Positions 33,880 to 46,849 of a stretch of DNA of 64,000 bases are shown here, piece after piece. The position numbers and the translations under genes are program-made. This DNA is from Saccopteryx bilineata (lineage: Eukaryota > Chordata > Mammalia > Chiroptera > Emballonuridae), in the NCBI RefSeq assembly GCF_036850765.1, contig NC_089490.1, forward strand, positions 242,544,442 through 242,608,441, in the 5' to 3' direction. The notes below the pieces were generated by a model. It was not told the DNA's origin. It saw only the letters and a list, made by a program, of their open reading frames with translations, and searched no databases. Within the stretch, counting starts at the first letter, position 1; each line of letters begins with the position of its first letter.

Positions 33880-36800
33880 GTAAAATCTCATTACTACAGC
33901 TTCTTACTCTGGGCAGATATAGATTTATAATGTCAAAGTTTTTTTAAGCTACTCTTTTTTTCCTCTTTTTTTTAATAATTCTCTAGTTCGCTCTTCAATA
34001 TTTTTGTTACTAGTGCTCAGACCTCAAATTAAATTCTTAATTTCATTTTTTATCTGAAACAACTGAGATTCAGTAATTCTAGATCACAGGTCCATCACCT
34101 GTTATGTACCATGTGCTTTTATCTGCTTGTTTACTAAAGTGAACATTAGCATTTCTATATTATGTGCATTTTTAACAAGTTATGTTAATACAGTTTTGCA
34201 TCATCACCTTTTTTTCCTGCCAAAACAAGGTTTACTGCTATAGAATTATTTTGAATCAGTATATTTAAGAAAAATTTGTATGTATGTTTATAATACAACT
34301 AGATTTTTCACTTGTTTATTTTACTCCTGCCATCTCTTAATTGTGTGACCTTTTTCAGTAAAGAAAATTATGAAATGAATTTTAAGTTAATATTAAATAG
34401 TAAAACTGAAGTATCAAATATCTTTTGTTTGTAATTACAGTTAAGTGTTTCCTTTTCTCTAGCTAGTATACTAGGATAGAATATCAAGACACATGTTCTA
34501 TGAATTTCTGGGTCTTATTCCTGCTTTATAAATAATTACAATCAAGTGAAAGTAGCTCCTTATTAAGTTCTTGATTATTTTAAGAGAGACTGATGAGTCA
34601 GTGATTAAACTTAGTAATATAATTTATGAATTTGCTATCTCTATGGATAGATATACATACTTGACTATCCAAACCAAAGCATACTTTATGATTTAATTTT
34701 ATAGTTAAATATTCTAGATTGATATGCAAGTCTCATATTTTCTTGGTAATTATAAAATAAAACTAACTGAATGTTGGGAAGAACTCATTTTTATATATGA
34801 TTTTGTTCATATGTGACAAAATGATCATTTCTAAGTAATTATGTTCCCATGCTAAGAAACATGCTGAAGATTTGTATTATTTTTTCTGTCTATCATACCT
34901 TTTTTTAATGTTATTGAAAAAATAGACTGTATTTACTAATTGTATTACAGTGTTTGCTAAATATCTAAATCATAGTTAGATGCAAATAATGAGATTGCCA
35001 GAAGTTCATTTTATTGGCTAGGGAACTAGGATTTTTTTTAAAACTACTAAATCATTGATGTTAAGGATGAAGTAAAGTGTTGCTTTTTCCTTCTCTTTGA
35101 TTAGTGGTGTGGGGTTCAAGAAATATATATACTGTGCAGGTTCCAAAATGTACCCCTTCCTCTAACATCTTTTAGAAGGAAGTGCATGTCAGATGAAGAG
35201 AGCAATGTTATTCAGCTCGTGATAATATTAAATACTACAAATTTCTAAATCCTATGACAGTTTTGCAAGAAACATGTAAAATTGTAATTTCTTGACCAGG
35301 AAATTATTTGTTGCCTTGAGAATGGAATTTTTGCATGACATTTTAGTCTGTGCTTTGGAAAATTGTGTTCTATAAAAGCAGTATGATTTTTAAAAATTAT
35401 TAGTAGGAATAAAAACAGAAGAAATGGTGAATTTCTGGGTTTATTTTTTAACTTTCTTGAACATTTATTGTATCACATTTGTTGAAAACAAAGTTTTTAC
35501 CTTTAAAACTTTGAATGATAATAAGGATAGTAAATATGTCTAATTGTCTATTAGCAAACTGATTTTATACCAATAACTCATCTTTAATTAGTGCTCTCAT
35601 TTCTAACTTGTTTTCTGAAAATCATGTTCCCATTATTTCATGGCCTTATTTGAAAACCTTTGGAATATAGGTACCACCGTTGATTTGAACTTTGTCTATT
35701 TGTATTCAGATTCTACATTGTGTGATGGGATAGTGTTGTATATATAAGCAGTTATCTTGAGATTTTAGAAATAAATGTTTGCTATGTTGCTCCAAGATTC
35801 TTATATAGGTGAGGTCATAAATACAAGCAAAATCTTCTGAAGTGGTAGTTTTTAGTCCTTGAAAGATGAAATAATTTTTGAAAATTTATCGCTAGTAACC
35901 ACTACATTTTAGGACTGAATTGTAAAATTGATATTTGCTATATTCTAGGGTTTGACACTGAGAACTTTTTTTTATACCTATTTTATTAGTGGTGATAAGG
36001 AGCAAACAAGAATACTTTGATCTACTGAGAGCTCTACTCTAGGGTCTGAGCTTGTTTCCTATTAGATTCATTTGTTACAAGAGAAGCATTCCCTTCAATA
36101 GAGCAGAAATAAAATATCTGTACCTTGTAAGACTAGAAATCCAGTTATTTGATAATTGTAGAATTTGAGAAAAGGAATAGAGTACTCTCAAGAAATATTT
36201 TACCCAGGCTGTGGTAGAACCTAATATACCTCTGTCCGCACTTAGAATACACTTTTCTGGCTGCTGGATATTTATTTCCCTTTGTCCTGTTTTCCATTCT
36301 TTGAATAGTTTTATATATACTGATAGGTTAACTCTCTGTAACTTAATATTTTATAATATTCCTAATGGACCTTTTCTCAGTCTTTTGCTCATATTCTAAC
36401 ATCTGTAATTACATAAATTTTTAAAGGCTATTCATCTTTACTTCTGGAATAACCTAGCATAGATATTAATATCTCCATCATGTCCTGAAAATTCCTGCTT
36501 CCTTTTGTCAAAGAGAGATTTCTTTGTTTATCTTTGCCTAATTTCATCTTTTCCCAAGGTCCACTTTCCATGTTAGCAAGTATAAGGAATGGCCTAGCTA
36601 TACTAATGTTTTTTTGTAATGTTGCAATATTCTTGCACTGTAACCCTTTTAAGAAGTAAATTATTACTTACTGTTCTTTGGAATAAGAGACTAGGATTTT
36701 GAACAGGAAAGGGGCACTGAACCACTGTTAAATGTACTGTGGTTTAGAGGTGGGACATTTTCATTTCTAATAATTGTCTACTATGTGTACAATTATTGTG

Positions 36801-37295
36801 CTTTCTACTTTAAGTGTTTTCAGTTATCACTTATAGTCAATTTAAGCAAGTGATATACTTTGTTTCTTATAAGTATAGTCAAGTTCAGAATTTCTCTAAG
36901 GGCTTAATTTCAGAATATTAGCACCTGGATGACAAGTGTTGGTTTTGAGATTATATCTTTTTGTAAGCATTTTCTTCAGGAATATATGCATTCTCATAGT
37001 TAATCTTATGATTCCCAATGCTAAATAGAGCTTGGAGATAATCAGTTTCCCAAATATTAAAATTATTTCTCATAGAAATGGCTTTCCATCACTAGGTAAA
37101 GGTTATGATGTAATAAAGACAGGTAATAAAAGTAGAAAGGCAAAAGTGATCAATGCAAATTCAGAGCCACAAGAGGAGTAAGTTCATGTTAGAACTTAAT
37201 TTGATCAAATAGATTAGAACTGGCATGCTCCTAACGTATCCAAGAATCCTTGCAACAGTAATAGAATTTTTCCTGGTTACAGAACAGGTGAAGTA

Positions 37296-37533
37296 CCATA
37301 TTTCTCCTGTATAAGACGCACCTTAATTTTGGGACCCGAAATTTAGGTGGGGGGGGATATGTATTACATAAAGTTATTGAACTCATTTTAATCATCAAAA
37401 AATTCATACAACTCCTCATCTGCATAAAAAAGCAGGAAATGCAAGTAAAAAACAACCACTGTATAAGACACACCCAGTTTTTAGACCCCAAATTTTTAGA
37501 GAAAGGGTGTGTCTTATACATGGGGAAATACAG
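37296..37533. mobile_element. Mariner-like non-autonomous element
   Basis: TA at both borders (37294-37295 and 37534-37535). The left end CCATATTTCTCCTGTATAAG and the right end, read in reverse (CTGTATTTCCCCATGTATAA), are similar inverted repeats, each followed by 'gacgcacc'/'gacacaccc'. The interior has a second inverted pair around 'ttttgggacccgaaattt' and 'ccccaaattttta'. There is no coding capacity. Confidence 0.82.
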
Positions 37534-38397
37534 TACTTTTCGATAATTGAAAACTTGAAACTATTTATTTAGCAATATTTTAAGCATAGTGCAACAGATT
37601 ATAAGTCTTAATACATTACTCTTGTGCAAATGATTTTGTTTTATTATAAATCTAGCATCTATAGTTTAAGATAACTCAAAAATGATAATTTCTTTGAAAT
37701 TATTTGCTAAATCAGTTAATGATCTGTAAATGCTTACATAGTTTGTAATTCTTTAAAAGTTAGCCTTCAAGATATTTTAATGCTTTCCTGAAAGACAGAT
37801 TGCTCATATTAATAAAAGGGTGAACCACAGATATTTTTAAGAGAAATATTCAGATGCCTGAGATCTATGTCATTACAGTTCTTGAGTGTGCTTAGGTTAC
37901 CAAAATAACTTTCACAAAGCATATTTTTGAAAAATATAAAAAAATTTATACTATTTAAATTTCTAGATTTTTGTCATAAAGGTTTAAGGAATAAGTATAA
38001 TATGATAAAGCATCATTTTATGAGGCAATAATTATTTGGTGTGCCCTATGGCAAAATATAAACATTATTTTATGTGGCAGAACATTCAGAAATAAAAATC
38101 CACAAGCATTACTTTATTATTGAGTCCTTTTTTTTTTTAAGCTATTGATGCAAAAACCTTTATATAAATTTTTACTGGGTTAGTTTTAACTAGAGAAATG
38201 GTCTAATAATATACTTTATTATTATTACATCATTTAGCTCTTTTGCAACTAGAGTATATGTGATAATAGATTTGATGTCTGAATAACTGATGAAGCAGAA
38301 TGACTTAGTTCTATAAAATTACATCTGAAGCAAATTTTAGTAATATTTGGTTAGATTTAAAGCTGGATGAACTACTTTTTTAAAAACAAAATGATGG

Positions 38398-38770
38398 CCT
38401 GACCAGGCGGTGGCGCAGTGGATAGAGCGTCGGACTGGGATGCAGAGGACCCAGGTTCGAGACCTCGAGGTCGCCAGCTTGAGCGCGGGCTCATCTGGTT
38501 TGAGCAAGAGCCTACCAGCTTGAACCCAAAGTCGCTGGGTCCAACAAGGGGTTGCTCGGTCTGCTGAAGACCTGCAGTCAAGGCACATATGAGAAAGCGA
38601 TCAATGAACAATTAAGGTGTTGCAACGCACAATGAAAAACTAATGATTGATGCTTCTCATCTCTCTCCGTTCCTGTCTGTCTGTCCCTGTCTATCCCTCT
38701 CTCTGACTCACTCTGTGTCTGTAAAAAATACATAAATAAATAAATTAATTAAATTAAATTAAATTAACCA
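38398..38770 (+). mobile_element. SINE-B copy 4, complete
   Basis: Begins CCTGACCAGGCGGTGGCGCA and has the full body with the repeated 'ccagcttgag'/'ccagcttgaa' segments, the (TCTCTC)n tract and an (AAATT)n tail. Perfect 16-bp duplication AAAAACAAAATGATGG at 38382-38397 and 38771-38786. This is a good reference copy for the family. Confidence 0.95.
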
Positions 38771-39219
38771 AAAAACAAAATGATGGAACTTTGGTCTATA
38801 AAAGCAGCATTACCATTAAAGATTTTTTTTAAAAACTTGATTTCTTAATAAGGGGCTGTTTTTTAGTAACTGGTTTGACTTTATGCTTGTCATACTGTTT
38901 TACTTAAATGATATTATATCACATTAGTGGATATGTTAGAGAATCTAGAGGTTCTCCTGTAAAAATTATTTAAAATGAGTCTTAAAACATAGCCAGGCAA
39001 TTCAGCAAGTATATATTAAAGCAGGAAAATCTCAAGATACTATATGTAATTATTCCCAAGAACTAATTAAAGATTTACAGAAAATGACCTCACAGCCTCT
39101 AAGTCAAGTGGAATCATACACAGAAATACATAGCTGTTCAGAGTTCCTTGACTTTTTATTTTGGTGATGGGTTTGTGTTTGTGTGTATTTTTGTCTTTAC
39201 ATTTCAGAATACTGTAAAT

Positions 39220-39514
39220 CAGTGGTCCGCAACCCCCAGACCACGGACCAGTACCGGTCCATGGGCCATTTGGTACCAGTCCGCAGAGAAAGAATAAATA
39301 ACTTACATTATTTCCATTTTATTTACATTTAAGTCTGAACTATGTTTTTTTTAAAAAATAACCAGATTCCCTCTGTTACATCTATCTAAGACTCACTCTT
39401 GACGCTTGTCTCGGTCATGTGATACATTTATTCGTCCCACCCTAAAGGCTGGTCCGTGAAAATATTTTCTGACAATAAACCGGTCTGTGGCTCAAAAAAG
39501 GTTGGAGACCACTG
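39220..39514. mobile_element. Non-autonomous hAT element with perfect target duplication
   Basis: 295 bp. It begins CAGTGGTCCGCAACC, and its right end read in reverse is CAGTGGTCTCCAACC (13 of 15 identical). It is flanked by the perfect 8-bp CTGTAAAT at 39212-39219 and 39515-39522. The body carries 'gaccagtaccggtcc' and 'aaccggtctgtgg', an inner inverted pair. It belongs to a different family from the one at 6814-7125. Confidence 0.93.
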
Positions 39515-40318
39515 CTGTAAATCATTTCTTACTGAGGCCAAGAGAGAGATCTCTAGAAGTTTACATTGAAGAGACCAAGCATTTTTCCCTAGGGCAAGTT
39601 GCTTAAGACAGGATTTATCTAAAAAGTCCTAATATGCTTTCGTGTTCATACTTACAGTGTTACCTTATTGTAAATGTACTTGTGTGCTGCCTTTTAAATT
39701 CCATTTGTGCTGTTGATACCTTGAAGAATTTGAATCCTGGATCAAAGGATAATAACATAATACTATTTTTTTCTTACTTTCCTCACGTTTTTCTTTAGTG
39801 CCATTGTTTCTATTTTCTTTTGGGTTTTATTCTTTTCCATACTTTTCTAACATTGTAATGTTTATATTTTCTATGTAGTATATTGGCAGATTTAGGCTCC
39901 TTGTAGTTTTTGTTTAAAGGTTAAAATGATCATAAATGATAACAGATGATTTATAACTGGTTACATTATAGACAATATAAAGAATTTTATTCGTCTTTAA
40001 CATATACAAACAAAAATATGTTTGTATTTAATGTATTAAAAGTTCCATTTGTTTTATATTCTTAGGCTTATTTATATACTCAGCAATTATGCTGTTAAAT
40101 TCTTTTTACTATAGTCACTAATATTTATTAAGATACAACAAGCATAATATTTCTTCAAACCTTGGTTTGCCTACTATTTTATATATGCATGACATTTGCA
40201 TTCAACACATTTAAAGAAACATTATGACTTTAAAAAATAGTTCATGTCCATATGGTTTTTTAAGACGATAAGAATATATGTCTATTACTGATACTGAATA
40301 TTTATCTTTAAATTTCAG

Positions 40319-41941
40319 ATAAGCCTTTGAAAAAAAGAAAACAAGATTCTTACCCACAGGAGGCTGGGGGTGCTACAGGAGGTAATAGACCAGCTTCTCA
40401 GGAGACGGGTTCTACGGGAAATGGGTCAAGGCCAGCATTAATGGTTAGCATTGATCTTCATCAGGCAGGAAGAGTGGACTCTCAGGCTTCTGTAACTCAG
40501 GATTCAGACTCCATAAAAAAGCCTGAAGAAATCAAACAGTGTAATGATGCACCTATTTCTGTTCTTCAGGAAGATACTGTTGGAAATCTTAAATCTACAC
40601 CAGAAAACCATCCTGAGACTCCTAAAAAAAAGTCTGATCTTGAGCTTTCAAAGAGTGAATTAAAACAAAATGAAAGTAGATTGGCAGAATCTAAACCAAA
40701 TGAAAACAGACTGATGGAGACAAAGTCAAGTGAAAGTAAGTCAGAAACTAAAATTGAAACACAAACAGAAGAACCTAAACAGAATGAGAGAACTGTGGAA
40801 TCCAAACAAAATGAGAACCCCTCACCCGAGCCTAAACAGAATGAAAACAGACTGCCTGACACAAAACCAAATGACAACAAACAAAATAATGGTAGATCAG
40901 AAACAGCAAAGTCAAGACCCGAGACCCCAAAGCAGAAGGTTGAGAGCCGACCTGAAACCCCAAAACAAAAGAGTGATGGGCGGCCTGAAACCCCAAAACA
41001 AAAGAGCGATGGGCGGCCTGAAACTCCAAAGCAGAGAGGTGAGAGCCGACCTGAAACTCCAAAGCAAAAAAGTGAAGGTCGGCCTGAAACACCAAAACAT
41101 AGGCATGAAAATAGGAGGGATCCTGGAAAGCCATCAACAGAGAAGAAACCTGAAGTGTCTAAACATAAACAGGATATTAAATCTGATTCACCTCGGTTAA
41201 AATCAGAACGAGCTGAAGCCTTAAAGCAAAGACCTGATGGACGATCTATATCTGAATCACTAAGACGTGACCATGATAGTAAACAAAAATCAGATGACAG
41301 AAGTGAATCAGACCGACATCGGGGGGATCAGTCTAGGGTTCGAAGACCAGAAACATTGAGATCCTCTAGTAGAAATGAACATGGCATTAAATCTGATGGT
41401 TCAAAACCTGATAAACTAGAAAGAAAACACAGACATGAGTCAGGGGACGCGAGAGAAAGACCATCTTCTGGAGAGCAAAAATCAAGGCCTGACAGTCCTC
41501 GTGTTAAACAAGGAGATTCTAATAAATCAAGACCTGATAAACCTGGTTTCAGATCACCAAATAGTAAAGATGACAAAAGGACAGAGGGTAACAAGAGTAA
41601 AGTAGACAGTAATAAAGCACACCCTGATAATAAGGCAGAATTTCCAAGTTATTTGTTGGGTGGCAGGTCTGGTGCATTGAAAAATTTTGTCATTCCAAAA
41701 ATCAAGAGGGATAAAGATGGCAATATTACTCAAGAGACAAAAAAAATGGAAATGAAAGGAGAACAGAAAGACAAAGTAGAAAAAATGGGATTAGTTGAAG
41801 ATCTAAATAAAGGAGCTAAGCCTGTAGTTGTCCTGCAAAAACTGTCTTTGGATGATGTTCAGAAACTTATTAAGGATAGAGAGGATAAATCACGAAGTTC
41901 CCTTAAAGCTATCAAGAATAAGCCATCAAAGTCAAATAAAG
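40319..41941 (+). CDS. NIPBL: NIPBL exon 10 (residues 498-1038), large charged exon
   Basis: Acceptor AAATTTCAG, donor AAAG|GTAAGA, 1623 nt, the largest exon here. It starts with Asp498 and the NLS-like KPLKKRKQD. A Lys/Glu/Asn-rich run of degenerate ~10-residue ESKQNENRL units follows (about residues 610-690). Then come six tandem 11-residue RPETPKQK-x-x-x units (40915-41112), an Arg/Ser/Asp-rich stretch, the conserved FPSYLLGGRSGALKNFVIPK, and GAKPVVVLQKLSLDD. PVVVL (41821-41835, residues 999-1003) fits the PxVxL motif through which NIPBL docks on HP1 chromoshadow domains. The exon keeps phase 1 in and phase 1 out (541 codons), so skipping it would keep the frame. No stops or frameshifts are seen. 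Confidence 0.97.
40915..41112 (+). repeat. NIPBL: 33-bp coding tandem repeat, 6 units, in NIPBL exon 10
   Basis: Six head-to-tail units start at 40915, 40948, 40981, 41014, 41047 and 41080. Each encodes RPETPK followed by five variable residues (QKVES, QKSDG, QKSDG, QRGES, QKSEG, HRHEN). Units 2 and 3 are nearly identical in DNA (about two differences), while the last unit is the most diverged. Each unit carries one TP site. Confidence 0.97.
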
Positions 41942-44558
41942 GTAAGAATAATTATACTAATGTCATTTGTATTATAAGCAGTTTTCCTTAGGGATAAAAA
42001 ATGGAAATTTACAAAAATGGAAATACTACTACATGGAAAATAACATTTGTATAAAATAATAGTGAATTTTTTTCAGTAATATAGATAAAAAGTTCTCAAT
42101 TAAAATTCTTTTTATCCAACTTACTTGAATTACTCACCATAGTCATAATTTTTACTATTTAGTTCAGAGAGATAAGTTCCTTTGTGGTTTAGTTATTTTA
42201 AGTATTTTTTAAAGTTGCATTTTGATCAAGTGAGTGATTAGAATGGCTGTATTTAACAACTTTCTAAAAAGTTATTTTGACTAGAAATATTCCATTCTAT
42301 AATGAGGTAATAAATTGAATTTTAATTTTTAATATCTCATTTAAGCTAATTTGTTATACAAAAACCTTGTTCTAAAGTTTTAAAGAATATGCAATGTCTC
42401 AGTACTATTTTCTTACATACCTATATCTGAGTTAATTATTGATGAATGGTTTGAATTTATGTAGTTTAGAAAGTTATGTAAGAGGTTATTTATTTTTGCG
42501 GGCGAGGTCGTAATTTACAGATGTTTTATTTTTAAAATCTATAGTTTTGCTCTTTTGGAAAAGTAACAGGGAATAGTATTTACCTCAAATTGGGTTAAAT
42601 GATTAGTTTGGGGAGAGTTTTGTTTGTCTGAGTTTTTGTGTTTTTTTGCATGGTTGTTGAGTTAAATTCTCCAGTTATTTAAGTGAGTAGTATTGTTTCC
42701 TAGGGATAAACAAAGTTCTTAAATGCTGAAAATACAGTGGCAGTTTATGGAGAAAATACAATTTTGTGTTCTTTTATATACTCCTTTATTAGCCTGTGTA
42801 ATATAAATAGATTGAGACATCATTCTTAAGGCAATAGAGGGGAAAGTTTGATTTTTAATTTCTAATTCTGTGAAATAAGCTCATTAAGTAACTTAGATTT
42901 ATACTTATAAATAAATATATGAAACTCTAGAATTATGCTATCTGATATGATTGCCATTAGCTTTATTAGACTATTTAAATTGAAATTAGTTTAAACTAAG
43001 TAAAATTTAAAATTCACATTCTCACTAGCTACATGCAGCCAGTGGCTACCTTATTAATGCAGAGAACATTTGCATCATAACAGAAAGTTGTATTGTATAG
43101 CACTGCAGTGTATTAGTAGGTATAGAGGGTGTGATGGTTATTTTTGTAAAATGCTGTTGTGCCTTGTCTATCAGAAAAAGCTATTGAAAACATTGTGTCA
43201 CTACTAAGAACTCTATTCAAAAAAAGTGAGTTGTCATGAGTAATCTTTTTATTCTGATTTGGTTTTCATTAAACATTTATTTTTTACTTTATTTTTATTT
43301 CAAAAAATGAAAAGGACTGCCTTTGAATAACTAATATCTGTACTCTTTTAATGAAACTTTCAGATTTTAAATTTGCAGTTAGAAGTACAAAAAGATAAGA
43401 CTTCATCTTTAATAGCTTTTATTATCTAACTGGAGTGCATATTTTCATAATTGTTTATATAAAAGGTTGTTGGAATGTGGTGGCTAACAGTAGAATTTTG
43501 TTGTCTTTAGATAAAGATTGTATTTAAACATTTCAACTGTAAGTTTGCAAATGGTATATATGGATATTCAGTAAAGAGTATAGTTACACAATTTTAGAAA
43601 GGTCAGATGGAAAGATGGAAAGTGGTACCCTCTTGTCCCCTTGATCTGGACCATCTTTTTCTACCCTGCCCTCTGTCAGCTTATGCTAGCCTTGCTTTCT
43701 AAACTCTGTTTTAACAAAGAACCTCTACACCTGAACATCAACAAATGGATATAGCTCTTAGTTATCAATAGTAACTACTGTATTATTTCCCATGGTTCTT
43801 TCACATGTAATTTCATTGCCTGTGAATGTAAACTTCTTAGTACTAATCCTTATTTCTCCTAAGTGTACAGTACTTTTAACACAAATATATACACTTGATA
43901 TGGTCTAGTAAGTAGGCTATCTGGGTGTGTCTGCCTGTTAGTGTAGAGTGTCTTGTGTGCATGCATATGTATGCACACCCACAATTATTAATATAGCTGC
44001 AATTATAAGTGGACCTTTTATCAAAAATATTATTTCAGTGCTTAGATTCATTTCAGGATCTCATGTAGATATATTTTGGCTTTGTAATTTAAAATTCACA
44101 TCTAGTATTTTTTTAGTAATGCATTAATTTTGGTTTATTATACATCTCTGCTGCTAAGTTTGCAGTGGCAGTGTTAAGTATTGTGGACTTTTAAAAATTA
44201 CATGCACAGTTGTACATTCTTGACCCTTTGTAATACATTTTACTCGGGGATATTTTGGAGAATCACAGAAAATCACCTATCCTGACATATTGGTGTTTTT
44301 AACTAAAGGAATTAGACTGAATATTGCTGGGATACTTTTGCTGTTAATTCCTAGGGCTAAAATTCTTGGTAGATTTTTCATTTTTAGAAGAGCCATAAAA
44401 TTTCATCCTTTTAAGTATTTTAGCTGATGTCTATATTTGAAATATTTATTCTTTAGAGTAACTTGAAATTTGGTGAACATGCTTTCAGCTGATATTTGAA
44501 TGGTAGGGAAGGGTATAGATTTATGACTCCTTGTGTGTATTACTTATTTTTGTCTTTT

Positions 44559-44932
44559 TTTTTTTTTTTGTATTTTTCTGAAACTGGAAACGGGGAGAGA
44601 CAGTCAGACAGACTCCCACATGCACCTGACCGGGATCCACCCGGCACGCCCATCAGGGGGAGATGCTCTGCCCTTCCGAGGCATCGTTCTGCCGCGACCA
44701 GAGCCACTCTAGCGCCTGGGGCAGAGGCCAAGGAGCCATCCCCAGCGCCTGGGCCATCTTTGCTCCAATGGAGCCTTGGCTGCGGGAGGGGAAGAGAGAG
44801 ACAGAGAGGAAGGAGAGGGGGAGGGGTGGAGAAGCAGATGGGCGTGTCTCCTGTGTGCCCTGGCCGGGAATCGAACCCGGGACTTCTGCACGCCAGGCCG
44901 ACGCTCTACCACTGAGCTAACCGGCCAGGGCC
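44559..44932 (-). mobile_element. SINE-A copy 6
   Basis: Reverse orientation and complete. Perfect 14-bp duplication TATTTTTGTCTTTT at 44545-44558 and 44933-44946. Head on the minus strand begins GGCCCTGGCCGGTTAGCTCA. Confidence 0.94.
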
Positions 44933-45493
44933 TATTTTTGTCTTTTGTGTGAACATATTAACTGTAAAGTGACTTGATTTCTGTGGGGATTTGTGTATAT
45001 CACTAGTACCTAGCATAACACATGGTATATAATATAATAAGAGCCTATTAAATGCCTATGTAACAAATAGAGACTGTTACCCCTATGTTCAGAAAAAGCT
45101 TTCATGTATAAATTAAAATTGTGTTTTCATACCTTAAGTTTCCATCCTACCTCAAAAGCTACATAGTTTTCTACTTTCTGTTCCCTAAACTTTGTAATAA
45201 CTCTTTTACCCTGTCAACTACCTAGTTTTTATTAATATTCAGAGGAGATGTACTCATATTCATGTCTGTTTAGTTTTTACCCTTTTCCTTTATTTTGCTC
45301 TGTAACTATTTCAAGATTGGTTCAGTATCAGTTCTATTCTCTTGCTTCTATCATCATCCCAGTGTTTTATCATCATCTTGTTTCTTGTCAACTGGGGGAA
45401 TGGAGGTGGAGAACAAACACAGCCTTTTATAAAACCTTTAACATTTAAGAAATATCTGCCTGTTAAAATATATTAAATGTAAAAATATCTTTT

Positions 45494-45873
45494 CTTTTTT
45501 TTTTTTTTTTTTTTTTGTATTTTTCTGAAGCAGGAAACCGGGAGATACAGTCAGACTCCCGCATGCGCCCCACCAGGATCCACCCAGCACGCCCACCAGG
45601 GAGCGACGCTCTGCCCCTCCGGGGCATCGCTCTGTTGTGACTAGAGCCACTCTAGCACCTGGGGTAGAGGCCAAGGAGCCATCCCCAGTGCCCAGGCCAT
45701 CTTTGCTCCAATGGAGCCTCGCTGCGGGAGGGGAGGAGAGAGACAGAGAAGAAGGAGAGGGGGAGGGGTGGAGAGGCAAATGGGCGCCTCTCCTGTGTGC
45801 CCTGGCCGGGAATCAAATCCGGGACTTCTGCACACCAGGCCGATACTCTACCACTGAGCAAACCGGCCAGGGC
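45494..45873 (-). mobile_element. SINE-A copy 7
   Basis: Reverse orientation with a long T run (complement of the tail). Perfect 15-bp duplication TGTAAAAATATCTTT at 45479-45493 and 45874-45888. Only 546 bp from copy 6 and in the same orientation. Confidence 0.94.
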
Positions 45874-46849
45874 TGTAAAAATATCTTTATTGTTAAAATA
45901 TTTTGCTAAGAATATTATCTTAGTATATACCCTAATGTATAGTATGTCTCCAAATTAAAATTATAAAATCTTTAAGGCTGTTAATTATCATCAACATGCC
46001 TTAAAAGTATTAACAGTTTAGTATCTGTAATTACACATGAACAATTTGATTTTAATTTTTTACATTACAGAGTGTCTCAAAATAGCTTAATATCCAATGG
46101 AACCTGTTTTACTTCCTTCCTCTACTTCCTTCCAATTTGTATGCCATTATCAATGCCATCACTCACTATTTTCAATATTCCATGCCACTTGGTATTTGAG
46201 ATTTTATGGCATTTAAACTATAGTGCTTATTTGATTAGCTAATGATTGTAGTCATTATTAGTGGCACTTATTTCACCTCAGTTATTACTGTGGCAGTTAA
46301 CCCAACAAATGTTGATCACTAAAATGCATTAGCTAGTTGCCTTGTATGTAGCACTGAACTGTCTAGTTGGATTATGTTTAGGACTCTAACCTTCTATAAA
46401 TTTGAGAGAAAGTAAGGTTTCTAAGAGTGAATAGTTGACATAGTTTATCAATTCCTAAGTTGAGGAATTCTTGGTAAAGAATGTGTGATTGTAATATTCA
46501 GAATTTTTAATAGTGTTGCAGAATTTTATTTTGGTTCATTTGATTAGTTGTATAAAATACTTTTTGCAAAAGCTTAAGTTTTTAATTTTGTAAAGACTTG
46601 ATTAGCAGTGATACCTTTAGGAAATATTTGGAGAATATTTATTATAGAAGTTGGCTTAATATATACCTAGCTGTTGTTGAGTGTGATTTCAGAGTAATAT
46701 TTTGAAAATTTTCATCCATGATTTTCATTCATAAAATTATTTTGGTCTATAATTTGCTTATTAGATATTTGATATTAATTTAAAGAGATTCTTTAGGCAG
46801 AAATTTTTTCATAAAAGTTAAATATATTCAAGTTTCTAGTGGTATTCCC

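Larger units (their letters stand above)
33880..40318 (+). other. NIPBL: NIPBL intron 9
   Basis: GTAAAA to TTAAATTTCAG. The first 3.4 kb (33880-37290) shows no recognisable young transposon, unusual for this window. Then come a mariner-like element (37296-37533), SINE-B (38398-38770) and a hAT element (39220-39514). The segment 39523-40318 shows nothing that I can name. Confidence 0.9.

Noticed and set aside
40915..41112. CRISPR-like array
   Set aside because: The evenly spaced 33-bp units are contiguous coding repeats with no spacers, in a mammalian gene.
40566..41594. Minus-strand and alternative-frame open frames inside exon 10
   Set aside because: They are shadows of the long, repetitive NIPBL exon and carry no independent signature.
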